DNA of 64,000 nt. It comes from Kofleriaceae bacterium (GTDB lineage Bacteria > Myxococcota_A > Polyangia > Haliangiales > Haliangiaceae). The stretch spans positions 124,001 through 188,000 of the forward strand of contig JAGPCY010000001.1 of the NCBI GenBank assembly GCA_018057825.1, given 5' to 3'. The notes below the pieces were generated by a model. That model was not told where the DNA came from. It saw nothing but the letters and a program-made list of their open reading frames with translations, and searched no databases. Numbering within the stretch: position 1 is the first letter of the stretch; each line of letters starts with the position of its first letter. This document shows, in pieces, positions 8,840 through 17,511 of this stretch. The translations under genes and the position numbers were made by a program.

Positions 8840-10312
8840 ATGGAGCTCGCGACCCCCGATGCCGACCTCGTCGCCGCTAGCCGGCGCGGTGAGCGCGCCG
8901 CGTTCGCCGCGCTGATCGAGCGTCACCTCGACGCCGTGCGCGCGGTGTCGTTCTCGACCACCCGCGATCGCGCGCTGTCCGACGACGTCGTGCAGGACAC
9001 CTTCGTCGCGGCCTGGGGCCAGCTCGATCGCCTGCGCGAGGTCGGCCGCCTGCGGGCCTGGCTGTGCGGGATCGCTCGCAACCTGGCCCGGCAGGCTCGG
9101 CGGCGCGCCACCCGCGAGCAGCCCCTCGAGGCGCGCGAGCCGCGCGCGGCGGCCACGCCCTTCGACGATCTGGTCACGGCCCAGCGCCGGGCCGTCGTCG
9201 AGCAGGCGGTCGCCGAGCTGCCCGCGGCCTACCGCGAGGTGCTGGTGCTGTACTACCAGCACGAGCGCTCGATCCGCGACGTCGCCAGCGCCCTCGGGCT
9301 GTCTGAGGACGCGGCGCTGCAGCGCTTGACCCGCGGCCGCCGGCTGCTGGCGACCCAGGTCGTCGCGCAGATCGACGACGCGCTGGTCGATCGTCGGCCG
9401 CGGCGCGCGACCGTCGCCGCGATCCTCGCGGTCCTCCCGCCCGGCCTGCCGTCGGCGTCGGCGGCCGCGAGCTCCCTGTCGAGACCCCTCACCGTCCCAG
9501 GAGCCTCGATGTTGAAGATCGCCGCCCTCGCCCTCGCCACCGCCGCCGCCGCGGGCGCCACCTACCAGCTCACCCGGTCGCCGTCCGACCCGACGCCGGC
9601 CGCGCAGCCCGCGGCCGCCAAGGTCGCCGCGGTCGCGGTCGAGGCGCCCCGGGCCGCCCCCGCGCCGCGGCCCCGCCAACCCCCGACCCCAGCGCCAGCC
9701 GCGCCGGCCGCCGCCGCCGCCGCCGCCGACTGCGCGACCTGCGGACCGATGGTCGCCGAGGAGGGCACCGTCCTCGCGCCGTCGCTGGTCGCCGAGGTCG
9801 GCGTCTACCAGGGCCCGGCCCGCGGCCCTGCCGACGCCCCGGTGCAGATCGCGGTCTACCAGGACCTCGAGTGTCAGTTCTGCGAGAAGGTGACGACCTC
9901 GATCGATCAGCTCTTCGACGAGTATCCCGGCCAGCTTCGCCTGGTCATGAAGGACTTCCCGTTGCCCCACCACGCCCAGGCCCGGGGCGCCGCCGAGGCG
10001 TCGCGCGCCGCCGACGCCCAGGGCAAGCTGTGGGAGTTCCGCGCCGCCGCGCTGGCGTCGCGCGACGACCTCACCCGCGACGCGCTGATCGAGCTGGCGC
10101 GGGGCGTCGGCCTCGACGTCGCCCGCTTCACCGCCGACCTCGACAGCCACGCCTTCGCCGCTGCGGTCGACGCCGATCTCGCTGGTGGCCGACGGCTCGC
10201 GGTCGACGGCACGCCGACCTTGATCATCAACGGCCGGATGATCGGCGGCGCCCGACCGGTCGCCGAGCTGCGCGCCCTGATCGATCGTGCGCTGGCCGAA
10301 GCCCGGCCGTGA
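8840..10312 (+). CDS. ECF sigma factor fused to a membrane-anchored DsbA-like thioredoxin domain
   Basis: One frame of 490 residues holds two modules. Residues of about 8-170 are an ECF sigma-70 factor: region 2 (FAALIERHLDAVRAV, DDVVQDTFVAAWGQL) and region 4 (AVAELPAAYREVLVLYYQHE, IRDVASALGLSEDAALQRL). From residue 224 come a hydrophobic stretch (MLKIAALALATAAAAGATY) and an Ala/Pro linker. Residues of about 325-490 form a DsbA/thioredoxin-like fold with active-site CQFC at 345-348 and a cis-Pro loop (VDGTPTLIINGRM). The internal ATG at 9509 has AGGAG at 9499-9503, correctly spaced, so a separate 267-residue secreted oxidoreductase may also be made. I chose the ATG at 8840 for the full product; the frame extends 48 bases upstream. 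Confidence 0.85.
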   Translation: MELATPDADLVAASRRGERAAFAALIERHLDAVRAVSFSTTRDRALSDDVVQDTFVAAWGQLDRLREVGRLRAWLCGIARNLARQARRRATREQPLEAREPRAAATPFDDLVTAQRRAVVEQAVAELPAAYREVLVLYYQHERSIRDVASALGLSEDAALQRLTRGRRLLATQVVAQIDDALVDRRPRRATVAAILAVLPPGLPSASAAASSLSRPLTVPGASMLKIAALALATAAAAGATYQLTRSPSDPTPAAQPAAAKVAAVAVEAPRAAPAPRPRQPPTPAPAAPAAAAAAADCATCGPMVAEEGTVLAPSLVAEVGVYQGPARGPADAPVQIAVYQDLECQFCEKVTTSIDQLFDEYPGQLRLVMKDFPLPHHAQARGAAEASRAADAQGKLWEFRAAALASRDDLTRDALIELARGVGLDVARFTADLDSHAFAAAVDADLAGGRRLAVDGTPTLIINGRMIGGARPVAELRALIDRALAEARP

Positions 10313-10343
10313 CAAGGCCGCGCGGCGCGGGTAGGGTCCGCCC

Positions 10344-11891
10344 ATGGTCGCCACCATCTCGTCTCCGTCCTCGAACGGCTCGTCGTCGCCTCCGCCCACC
10401 GAGCGCCTGCAGGTGCGCGCCCCCGCCGACGGCGCGCTCCTCGGCGAGGTGCCGGTGGTGTCGCCGGCCGGCGTCACCGCCGCGGTCGGCCGCGCTCGCA
10501 CCGCCGCCGCCGCCTGGGGCGCGCTGACCTTCGCCGAGCGCGAGGTCGAGCTGGTGCGCTGGCGCCGGGCGCTGGCCGACGCCGCCGACGAGCTGGCCGA
10601 GCTGATCCACCGCGAGAATGGCAAGCCGCGCCTCGACGCCCTGGTCGAGGTCATGATGGCGCTGTCGCACCTCGACCACGCGGCCCGGCGCGCGGCCAAG
10701 GCCCTGGCCCCCGAGAAGGTCGGCACCGGCGTGCTCGCCAACTTCCGCGCCACGATCACCTACCATCCGCTCGGCGTGGTCGGCGTGATCGGCCCGTGGA
10801 ACTACCCGATCTTCACGCCCATGGGCTCGATCGCCTACGCCCTGGCCGCCGGCAACGCGGTCGTGTTCAAGCCCAGCGAGCTGACGCCCCTGGTCGGCGT
10901 CAAGATCGTCGAGCTGGCGGCCAAGGCGCTGTCGGTGCCCGACGTCCTCCAGATCGTCACCGGCGCGGGCGCGACCGGCGCCGCGCTGTGCAAGGCCGGG
11001 GTCGACAAGCTGGCGTTCACCGGCTCGACCGCGACCGGCAAGAAGGTCATGGCGGCGTGCGCCGAGACCTTGACCCCGGTGCTGATGGAGCTGGGCGGCA
11101 AGGATCCGATGATCGTCGCTGACGACGCCGACCTCGACGCCGCCGCTGAGGCCGCGGTGTTCGGTGCGCTCACCAACACCGGCCAGGCCTGCATCTCGAT
11201 CGAGCGCATCTACGTCGCCGCGCCGGTCTACCAGCAGTTCGTCGACAAGGTCGTGGCCGAGGTCGGCAAGGTCAAGGTCGGCGGCGACGACGGCCACCTC
11301 GGGGCCATGACCTCGTCGGCCCAGGTCGGGATCGTCCGCCGCCACCTCGAGGACGCGGTCGCCCGCGGCGCCAAGGTCCTGACCGGCGGCCCCGACGCGA
11401 TCGTCGGCAACTTCATCCAGCCCACCGTGCTGGTCGACGTCGACGACGACATGCTGGTGATGAAGGACGAGACCTTCGGCCCGGTGATCCCGATCGTCAA
11501 GGTCGCGTCGGCTGAGGACGGCCTGCGTCGCGCCAACGCCACCAGCTTCGGCCTCGGCTCGTCGGTGTTCGGCAAGCGCGCCCGCGAGCTGGCCGATCGG
11601 GTCAAGGCCGGCATGACCGCGGTCAACTCGGTCATGGCGTTCTCGGCCATCACCACCTTGCCGTTCGGCGGGGTCGGCGACTCCGGCTTCGGCCGCATCC
11701 ACGGCGACGCCGGCATCCGCGAGTTCGCGCGCACCAAGGCCACCGCCGAGCAGGTCTTCGCGCTGCCCATGAACCTGATGTCGTTCAAGCTGCCGGCCAA
11801 CACCTACGATCGCGTGCGCGGCATGATCGGCCAGCTCTACGGCGGCGGCGCGATCGCCAAGGTCAAGGACGCCCTGGGTCGGTTGTTCTAG
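10344..11891 (+). CDS. NAD(P)-dependent aldehyde dehydrogenase
   Basis: The 515-residue product is a full-length member of the aldehyde dehydrogenase superfamily, oxidising an aldehyde to the acid with NAD(P)+. The nucleotide-binding part shows GVIGPWNYPIFTPMGSIAYA and KPSELTPL. The substrate side has FTGSTATGKKV, the general-base Glu in MELGGKDPMIV, and the nucleophilic Cys in NTGQACISIERIYV. The C-terminal FGGVGDSGFGRIHG is also conserved. The first 35 residues are Ser/Pro-rich and lack a clear signal. It is convergent with the YebC gene with no spacer. The substrate cannot be inferred from context. Confidence 0.93.
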   Translation: MVATISSPSSNGSSSPPPTERLQVRAPADGALLGEVPVVSPAGVTAAVGRARTAAAAWGALTFAEREVELVRWRRALADAADELAELIHRENGKPRLDALVEVMMALSHLDHAARRAAKALAPEKVGTGVLANFRATITYHPLGVVGVIGPWNYPIFTPMGSIAYALAAGNAVVFKPSELTPLVGVKIVELAAKALSVPDVLQIVTGAGATGAALCKAGVDKLAFTGSTATGKKVMAACAETLTPVLMELGGKDPMIVADDADLDAAAEAAVFGALTNTGQACISIERIYVAAPVYQQFVDKVVAEVGKVKVGGDDGHLGAMTSSAQVGIVRRHLEDAVARGAKVLTGGPDAIVGNFIQPTVLVDVDDDMLVMKDETFGPVIPIVKVASAEDGLRRANATSFGLGSSVFGKRARELADRVKAGMTAVNSVMAFSAITTLPFGGVGDSGFGRIHGDAGIREFARTKATAEQVFALPMNLMSFKLPANTYDRVRGMIGQLYGGGAIAKVKDALGRLF

Positions 11892-12584
11892 TCACGCCAG
11901 CGCGACGTAGATATTCTGCACGTCGTCGTCGGCGTCGAGGTCGGCCAGCCAGGCCTCGACCTCGGCCCGGGCCGCCTCGTCGAGGACCACCGGGTTCTTG
12001 GCCTTCCACCCGATCACCGCCGAGGTCACGGTCCAGCCGGCCGCGGTCAGGGCCTTGGCCACCGCGTCGAGATCGGTCGGCTCGGTGAAGAACCGCGTGG
12101 CGTCGTCGGCGGCCTCGAGATCCTGGGCCCCACACTCGATCGCCGCCGATTCGGGGTCGGCGCCGGTCGGCCCGCTCGCCTCGATCATGCCCAGGTGGAG
12201 GAAGTCCCACGACACCGAGCCGGTGTTGCCGAGCTGGCCCTTGCGGAAGTGGACCCGCATGTTGGGCGCGGTGCGGTTCTTGTTCTCGGTCAGGCACTCG
12301 ACGATCACCGGCACCCGGTGCGGGCCAAAGCCCTCGAACACCAGCGTGTCGTAGGTGACCTGCTCGTCGAGCAGCCCGGCGCCCTTCTTGATCGCGCGCT
12401 CGAGGGTGTCGCGCGGCAGCGAGCCCTTCTTGGCGGCCTCGACCGCGATCCGCAGCTTGGAGTTGGTCGCCGGATCGGCGCCGCCCTTGGCCGCGATGAT
12501 GATCGACTTGACCAGCTTGGAGAACGCGGCGCCGCGCGCGTTGGCGTTCTCTTGCCGGCCCTTGTGCTTCCACTGAGCGCCCAT
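11892..12584 (-). CDS. yebC: YebC/PmpR (TACO1) family protein
   Basis: The 230-residue product has the usual family length and order. It starts MGAQWKHKGRQENANARGAA (most family members start MAGHSKW), followed by FSKLVKSIIIAAKGGADPATNSKLR and KKGSLPRDTLERAIKKGAG. The middle carries FEGFGPHRVPVIVECLTENKNRTAPNMR, a strongly conserved YebC signature. Members act as DNA-binding regulators or as translation factors that relieve ribosome stalling at proline runs; which applies here is not readable. It is cytoplasmic. It diverges from the ABC transporter gene over a short 45-base gap. Confidence 0.93.
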   Translation of the reverse strand: MGAQWKHKGRQENANARGAAFSKLVKSIIIAAKGGADPATNSKLRIAVEAAKKGSLPRDTLERAIKKGAGLLDEQVTYDTLVFEGFGPHRVPVIVECLTENKNRTAPNMRVHFRKGQLGNTGSVSWDFLHLGMIEASGPTGADPESAAIECGAQDLEAADDATRFFTEPTDLDAVAKALTAAGWTVTSAVIGWKAKNPVVLDEAARAEVEAWLADLDADDDVQNIYVALA

Positions 12585-12629
12585 GGCCGTGGCCTACCAC
12601 GTCCGCGCCCTCGGCCGCGACCGTGTACG

Positions 12630-14138
12630 ATGGCGACGATGCCGACCCCGGGCCGCGCCGCCCACCGCGCGATCGCGATCGCGGTCGTGGCCGCGGTCGC
12701 GGTGGCCGTCCTCCTGGCCGGCTGCGGCCGCCGGGAGCTGGGCGGGACCCTGGCCCGGGTCGAGCGCGCCGGGGTCCTGACCTGGGGCGCCGATCTGCAG
12801 GGCGGCGAGCCGTTCCTGTGGCGGACCGCCGACGGTCGCCTGGTTGGCTTCGAGGTCGAGATCATGGACGCGGTGGCGCGCCGCCTCGGGGTCCGCGCCG
12901 AGATGCGCCACTTCAACTGGGTCAACCTAGTGCCGCTCTTGCGCCGCGGCGACGTCGACGTGGTGTGCAACGGCCTCGAGGCCACCCCGGCCCGGGCCGC
13001 GTCGATCCTCCTGTCGCGCCCGTACTTCGTCTACGCCGAGACCCTGGCGGTGCGGACCGGCGCGCCCTACCGGTCCCTGGCTGATCTGCGCGGCAAACGG
13101 GTCGCGACCCTCGACCAGACCTACGCCCTCGACCTGCTGAAGGACGCCGGCGTCGAGGTCGCGCTCTACGAGGACAACCAGGTCATCTACGACGATCTGG
13201 TGCTGGGGCGCGTCGAGGCGGTGCTCCTCGACAACGTGATCGCCGATCGCTACGGCTGCAAGCGCGACGGCATCACCTGCCTGCCCGACGACGTCGCCCG
13301 CGGCACCTACGCCATCGGCATCCGCCGCGCCGACCCCGAGCTCAAGGTCGCCATCGACCGCGCCCTCGACGCCATGATCGCCGACGGCGAGCTCGAGCGG
13401 ATCTTGCGCAAGGCCGGCCTGTGGGATCACCGCCAGCGCGAGCCGGTGCCCGATCTCGCCGCCGGGCCACCGCCGCCGCCGGCGCGGTTCGGCGCGGTCC
13501 AGCTCCGACGCTTCGCCGCCGCCGCCGCCGTCACCCTCGGGCTGTCGGTCGCGGCCTTCGCCCTGGCGGTGCCGCTCGGCCTCCTCCTGGCGGTGGCCCG
13601 GGTCTACGGCGGTCGGCTGGCCGGCGGGCTGGCCCGGGTCTACATCGAGCTGTTCCGCGGCACGCCGGTCTTGCTCCAGCTCTACGTCATCTACTTCGCG
13701 CTGGGGCCGTACTACGCGCTCGGGCCGGTCACCGCGGCGATCGTCACCCTCGGGCTCAACTACGGCGCCTACGAGGCGGAGGTCTACCGCGGCGCGCTCC
13801 TGGCCATCCCGCGCGGCCAGGCCGAGGCCGCCAAGGCCCTGGGGCTGTCGCCGCGCGAGAGCCTTCGCCACGTCATCGTCCCGCAGGCGCTGCGCCTGGC
13901 GCTGCCGCCGATGACCAACGACTTCGTCGCGCTGCTCAAGGACTCGTCCCTGGTCAGCGTCATCACCGTCATCGAGCTGACCAAGCAGATGACGATCTCG
14001 GCGGCCGAGCTCCAGGGCTGGCTGGTGCCGGGCCTGGCCTGCGCCGCGTTCTACCTGGCGCTGTCGGTGCCGCTGTCGGAGCTGGCCCGGCGACTCGAGA
14101 GGAGGCTCGCGCGTGATCAGCGTGCGCACGCTCTGTAA
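12630..14138 (+). CDS. ABC transporter fusion: solute-binding domain plus permease (polar amino acid type)
   Basis: The 502-residue product joins two parts normally encoded separately. It begins with a lipoprotein-like signal (AIAVVAAVAVAVLLAGC). A family-3 solute-binding domain follows (GVLTWGADLQGGEPFLW, LVGFEVEIMDAVARRLGV, LRGKRVATLDQTYALDLL). After about residue 290 a HisM/GlnP-type permease takes over, with several membrane segments and FRGTPVLLQLYVIYF. Its EAA loop is EAAKALGLSPRESLRHVIVP. The substrate is probably a polar amino acid. ATGs at 12630 and 12639 are both possible starts. It overlaps the ATPase gene by 26 bases; the two complete an importer. Confidence 0.9.
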   Translation: MATMPTPGRAAHRAIAIAVVAAVAVAVLLAGCGRRELGGTLARVERAGVLTWGADLQGGEPFLWRTADGRLVGFEVEIMDAVARRLGVRAEMRHFNWVNLVPLLRRGDVDVVCNGLEATPARAASILLSRPYFVYAETLAVRTGAPYRSLADLRGKRVATLDQTYALDLLKDAGVEVALYEDNQVIYDDLVLGRVEAVLLDNVIADRYGCKRDGITCLPDDVARGTYAIGIRRADPELKVAIDRALDAMIADGELERILRKAGLWDHRQREPVPDLAAGPPPPPARFGAVQLRRFAAAAAVTLGLSVAAFALAVPLGLLLAVARVYGGRLAGGLARVYIELFRGTPVLLQLYVIYFALGPYYALGPVTAAIVTLGLNYGAYEAEVYRGALLAIPRGQAEAAKALGLSPRESLRHVIVPQALRLALPPMTNDFVALLKDSSLVSVITVIELTKQMTISAAELQGWLVPGLACAAFYLALSVPLSELARRLERRLARDQRAHAL

Positions 14139-14853
14139 GGGCTTCGGCGACCGCGCCGTCCTGGCCGAGCTGTCGGCCGAGGTCACCGCCGGCGAGCTGG
14201 TCGCGATCGTCGGCCCGTCGGGCGGTGGCAAGTCGACGCTCCTCCGCTGCCTGAACCACCTCGAGCCCTTCGACGCCGGCGCGATCGACATCGCCGGCTT
14301 CGCCCTCGGCCCAGGGCCGCGCGGCGCCGAGCCGGCGACCTTGCGCCGGCTGCGCGCCAAGGTCGGGATGGTCTTTCAGCAGTGGCACCTGTTCCCGCAC
14401 CTGACGGCGCTGGGCAACGTCACGCTGGCGCCGCGGGTGGTGCGCGGGGTGACCGCCGCCGAGTCCGCCGACCGCGGCCGCGAGCTCCTGGCGCGGGTCG
14501 GGCTCGGCGAGCGCGTCGACGCCTATCCCCACGAGCTGTCGGGCGGCCAGCAACAGCGGGTGGCGATCGCCCGCGCCCTGGCCCAGGCCCCCGAGGTGCT
14601 CTTGTTCGACGAGCCGACCAGCGCCCTCGATCCCGAGATGACCGACGAGGTCATCGCGGTCATGCGCGACCTCGCGGCCGGCGGCATGACCATGCTGGTC
14701 GTCACCCACGAGATGCGGCTAGCCACGGATCTAGCGACCCGGGTGTGGGTGATCGATCGCGGCACGATCGTCGACGACGGCACCCCGGCCGCGGTGATCG
14801 CGGCACCCAAGAGCGCGGTGGCCCGCGACTATCTCGGCCGACGGTCGCGCTGA
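14113..14853 (+). CDS. ABC transporter ATP-binding protein (GlnQ-like)
   Basis: The 246-residue ATPase powers the importer encoded just upstream. Walker A is GPSGGGKST, the Q-loop is FQQWHLFPHLT, the signature is LSGGQQQR, Walker B is VLLFDEPTSALDP, and the switch histidine is in VVTHEM. The length and sequence fit the polar amino-acid (GlnQ/HisP) class. It starts at a GTG preceded by AGGAGG within the upstream gene, so translation is coupled. The protein is cytoplasmic and peripheral to the membrane permease. Confidence 0.95.
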   Translation: MISVRTLCKGFGDRAVLAELSAEVTAGELVAIVGPSGGGKSTLLRCLNHLEPFDAGAIDIAGFALGPGPRGAEPATLRRLRAKVGMVFQQWHLFPHLTALGNVTLAPRVVRGVTAAESADRGRELLARVGLGERVDAYPHELSGGQQQRVAIARALAQAPEVLLFDEPTSALDPEMTDEVIAVMRDLAAGGMTMLVVTHEMRLATDLATRVWVIDRGTIVDDGTPAAVIAAPKSAVARDYLGRRSR

Positions 14854-14878
14854 CCTCGCCGCGGCGCGTCGGCGCGGT

Positions 14879-15067
14879 CTATTCGCGCTTGGCCGGCTTG
14901 GCGATCCGGCCCGCGACGCGCTCGGTGGGAGCGTCGCGCAGCGCGGTCGCCGGCGAGGCCAGGCGCTGCAGCGCGGTGCTCGCCAAGCCAGGGCGCTTGG
15001 CGGCGGGGAACTTGGCCAGAATCAGCGCGATCGCCGCGATCGCCTGCTCCTCATCCCGACTGGACAT
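14879..15067 (-). CDS. Small hypothetical protein
   Basis: A 62-residue frame (MSSRDEEQAIAAIALILAKF and onward, ending RIAKPAKRE) fills the gap between the ATPase gene and the endopeptidase gene. It is Ala/Arg-rich, with an amphipathic first half (IAAIALILAKFPA). No family is recognised. The ATG at 15067 lies just upstream of the convergent region and there is no other gene here. Coding is plausible but unproven. Confidence 0.4.
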   Translation of the reverse strand: MSSRDEEQAIAAIALILAKFPAAKRPGLASTALQRLASPATALRDAPTERVAGRIAKPAKRE

Positions 15068-15094
15068 GGATCGATTCTACACCCGTGGCGGCGG

Positions 15095-15955
15095 CTACTC
15101 GCAACCATCATCACCGACGGGACACTTCACCCGGATGTGAAAGTGGTCGTCGTGGTTGGGTTCATGGCGGACCAGACCGTCACCGCCCTTACCCTCGGGA
15201 TACTGGAAGAGCCGGTCGAGGTAGCCGGCGCTCACCCCGCGGGCCTTGGCCCACTCGTAGAGGACGCCCTGCAGGTCGTAGTCGAGGAAGATCGCGCTCA
15301 CCCCGCCGCGGTCGTCGGCGGTGCGGGCGAAGGCCACCAGCAGATCCCAGGTCGCCGCCAGGTCGAGGTTGGCCTTGGTGCCGACCACGAAGCTGTCGGG
15401 GTAGCCGGCCGGCCGGCGCTTGAAGTAGAAGCCGACGTCGACGTCGCGGCCCGACTGGTGGGACTGGTGCAGCGAGATCTTGCCGCCGCCGCGCACCGAC
15501 AGATCGCCGATCGCCAGGGCGTGGACCTTGGGGTGATCGACCCGCACCGACCGGACCACGTCGCGCACCAGGTCGACCAGGTGGCGGGTGCCGTAGCTGC
15601 GCTCGGGGCGGCGGATCACGTAGCCCCGGCCTTCGCCGAGGCGGGCGGCGCGCCGCAGCTTGCCCTTCCACGGCTTGCCGACCGACTGGCCGACGACCTC
15701 GACCGGGGCGCGGCGGGCCGCGGTCCGGCGGCCGACCTTGGTGCACACCGGCACCGCCAGGCGCTGGCCCGGGCGGATCACCGTCGACGACAGTCGGTTC
15801 TGCTCCTGCACCGCCTCGACCGTGCAATCGAAGCGACGGGCGATCGCGCCTAGGGTGTCGCCGGGGTTGACCTCGATCCGGGCGATGATCTCGGCGTGGG
15901 CGACGGGGCTGGCGGCGACCACGGCCAGCGCGGCGATGACGAGGCGAGTGGGCAC
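15095..15955 (-). CDS. mepA: LysM-containing penicillin-insensitive murein endopeptidase (MepA-type)
   Basis: The 286-residue secreted enzyme cuts peptide cross-links in peptidoglycan. It starts at a GTG with AGGAGG eight bases upstream, and a signal peptide ending AHA. Residues of about 25-72 form a LysM motif (VNPGDTLGAIARRFDCTVEA to VIRPGQRLAVPVC) that binds the glycan. The MepA (M74) zinc and catalytic motifs are intact: HQSHQSGRDVDVGFYF and, near the end, NHDDHFHIRVKC. The C-terminal Cys-rich end (CPVGDDGCE) agrees with a disulfide seen in the family. It lies 50 bases after the aminopeptidase gene and may share its transcript. Confidence 0.9.
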   Translation of the reverse strand: MPTRLVIAALAVVAASPVAHAEIIARIEVNPGDTLGAIARRFDCTVEAVQEQNRLSSTVIRPGQRLAVPVCTKVGRRTAARRAPVEVVGQSVGKPWKGKLRRAARLGEGRGYVIRRPERSYGTRHLVDLVRDVVRSVRVDHPKVHALAIGDLSVRGGGKISLHQSHQSGRDVDVGFYFKRRPAGYPDSFVVGTKANLDLAATWDLLVAFARTADDRGGVSAIFLDYDLQGVLYEWAKARGVSAGYLDRLFQYPEGKGGDGLVRHEPNHDDHFHIRVKCPVGDDGCE

Positions 15956-16005
15956 GGATCCTCCTGGGACCGACGAGCGTGACGCGCGCCGGCGCGGGGA
16001 TCCAA

Positions 16006-17052
16006 TTATTTTCGCGCCGCGCAGCCGGCCCGGGTCTTGGCCAGCGCGGCGCCGAGGTCGTCGTCGAGGGCCTTGGCGAACTGGCCGGCGCCGACCTGCT
16101 TGGCCGCCGCGATCAGCGCCGTCGCCCCCCCGCACGCCGCCACCACCTCGGCGAACTGCTCGTAGCTCGCCTGGTAGAGCCGCAGCTCGATCAGGTGGGC
16201 GTTGTTGAGCGGCCGCCACATCCCCAGATCGATCCGCAGCTCCTCGAAGATCTCGGCCTTGCGCGCCAGCTTCTCGCGGTCGGGGCGATCGCTCTCGTAC
16301 AGCGCCTCGAGGGCCTTGAACGCGGCGAGCTGGCGCGCGACCCGGGCGCGTCGCCACTGGGACACCGCAACCCAGGTGCGCTCCTCCTCGGAGGCCTCGC
16401 CGAAGCGATCGCGCAGCCACTCGAGCGTCAGGGCGTCGCCGATGGCCTCGGCGATGCCCTCGTTCCAGTACGGCTGATCGGGGACGAAGATCGTGGCGTG
16501 GACCGACTCGTGGAGGACGATGTTGGCGAACTCGGCGTAGGGCGCGAGGTCGGCGTCGATCATCGACGACACCACCGGATCGGGGAACCAGCCGGCGGTC
16601 GAGTAGGCGCCGGCCGGCCGCGCCATCGCGTCCCAGCCGGCCCGGCGCAGGCGCTCGCGGTGGGCGATCGCGTCGTCGCGCTCGAACCAGCCCAGCCCGG
16701 TGAAGCAGCCGGCGATCGGGAAGCACCAGCGCGGCGACGAGAACGCCAGCGGCCGCGACGCGCCGACGAACCACACCGCGGCGCCCTCGGGGACGTCGAC
16801 GTAGGTCCGGTAGTTGCGCCGGGTGTTGAGGCCGGCCGCGGCGCCGAAGGCCTTGATCCCGGGGAGCTCGGCCAGGCGCAGCCGGATCTCGACCGGGACG
16901 TCGGGATCCTCGACCACGTCCTCGATCTGTCGGGCCCGCCGCATCAGATCGAACTGGCCGTGGGCGGCCTGGGCCAGGTAGGCCGGCATCTCGCACGCGC
17001 TGGCGACCACGGCCACCGCCGCCGCGAGCGCGATCGTCGTCGGGCGCCTCAT
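16006..17052 (-). CDS. Predicted aminopeptidase (DUF2265-like), lipoprotein
   Basis: The 348-residue product starts with a lipoprotein signal (ALAAAVAVVASACEMPAYLA). The following pattern, QAAHGQFDLMRRARQIEDVV, then GWFERDDA, AYSTAGWFPDPVVSSMI, and the zinc motif HESVHATIF with WNEGIAEAIGD, matches the predicted aminopeptidase family COG4324/DUF2265. HESVH is an HExxH metal site, and the later Glu in NEGIAEA fits the third ligand. It is anchored outside the inner membrane. The start ATG overlaps the stop of the HIT gene by four bases (ATGA). Its own stop is close to the MepA gene, giving a three-gene operon. Confidence 0.85.
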   Translation of the reverse strand: MRRPTTIALAAAVAVVASACEMPAYLAQAAHGQFDLMRRARQIEDVVEDPDVPVEIRLRLAELPGIKAFGAAAGLNTRRNYRTYVDVPEGAAVWFVGASRPLAFSSPRWCFPIAGCFTGLGWFERDDAIAHRERLRRAGWDAMARPAGAYSTAGWFPDPVVSSMIDADLAPYAEFANIVLHESVHATIFVPDQPYWNEGIAEAIGDALTLEWLRDRFGEASEEERTWVAVSQWRRARVARQLAAFKALEALYESDRPDREKLARKAEIFEELRIDLGMWRPLNNAHLIELRLYQASYEQFAEVVAACGGATALIAAAKQVGAGQFAKALDDDLGAALAKTRAGCAARK

Positions 17053-17465
17053 CCGACCGCCGCGGCGATCGCCGCCGCCAGGTCGGCGCCGTCGTCGCCC
17101 AGCTTGCGCGCGCCCCATCCGATCCCCAGGCCACCGCCGTCGCTGTCGAACTTCGGGATGATGTGGAAGTGGACGTGGAAGACCGCCTGATGAGCGAGCG
17201 CGCCGTTGTTCTGCAGGATGTTGAACGCGGTGGCGCCGGACACCTTCAGCACCGCGCGGGCGATCCGCGGCAGGACCCGGCCGATCGCAGCGGCCGCCTC
17301 GTCGGAGAGCTGGTCGAGGGTGGCGGCCGGCTCCTTGGGGATGACCAGGGTGTGGCCGCGCGACAGGGGGAAGATGTCGAGGAACGCCAGCACCTGGTCG
17401 TCCTCGTAGACCTTGTGGCACGGCAGCTCGCCGCGGAGGATCTTCGTGAAGATGGTCTCGGCCAT
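17049..17465 (-). CDS. HIT family nucleotide hydrolase/transferase
   Basis: The 138-residue protein is a complete HINT-type HIT domain. The N-terminus TIFTKILRGELPCHKVYEDD is typical; the catalytic histidine triad is HVHFHIIPKF; NILQNNGALAHQAVFH is also conserved. Members hydrolyse nucleoside phosphoramidates in the cytoplasm. It heads the operon with the aminopeptidase and MepA genes, overlapping the former by four bases. The functional link between them is not obvious. Confidence 0.94.
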   Translation of the reverse strand: MAETIFTKILRGELPCHKVYEDDQVLAFLDIFPLSRGHTLVIPKEPAATLDQLSDEAAAAIGRVLPRIARAVLKVSGATAFNILQNNGALAHQAVFHVHFHIIPKFDSDGGGLGIGWGARKLGDDGADLAAAIAAAVG

Positions 17466-17511
17466 GGCCGGCGATCTTGCTCCCGCAGCGTCGCGAACGG
17501 AAGCCGCGCGC

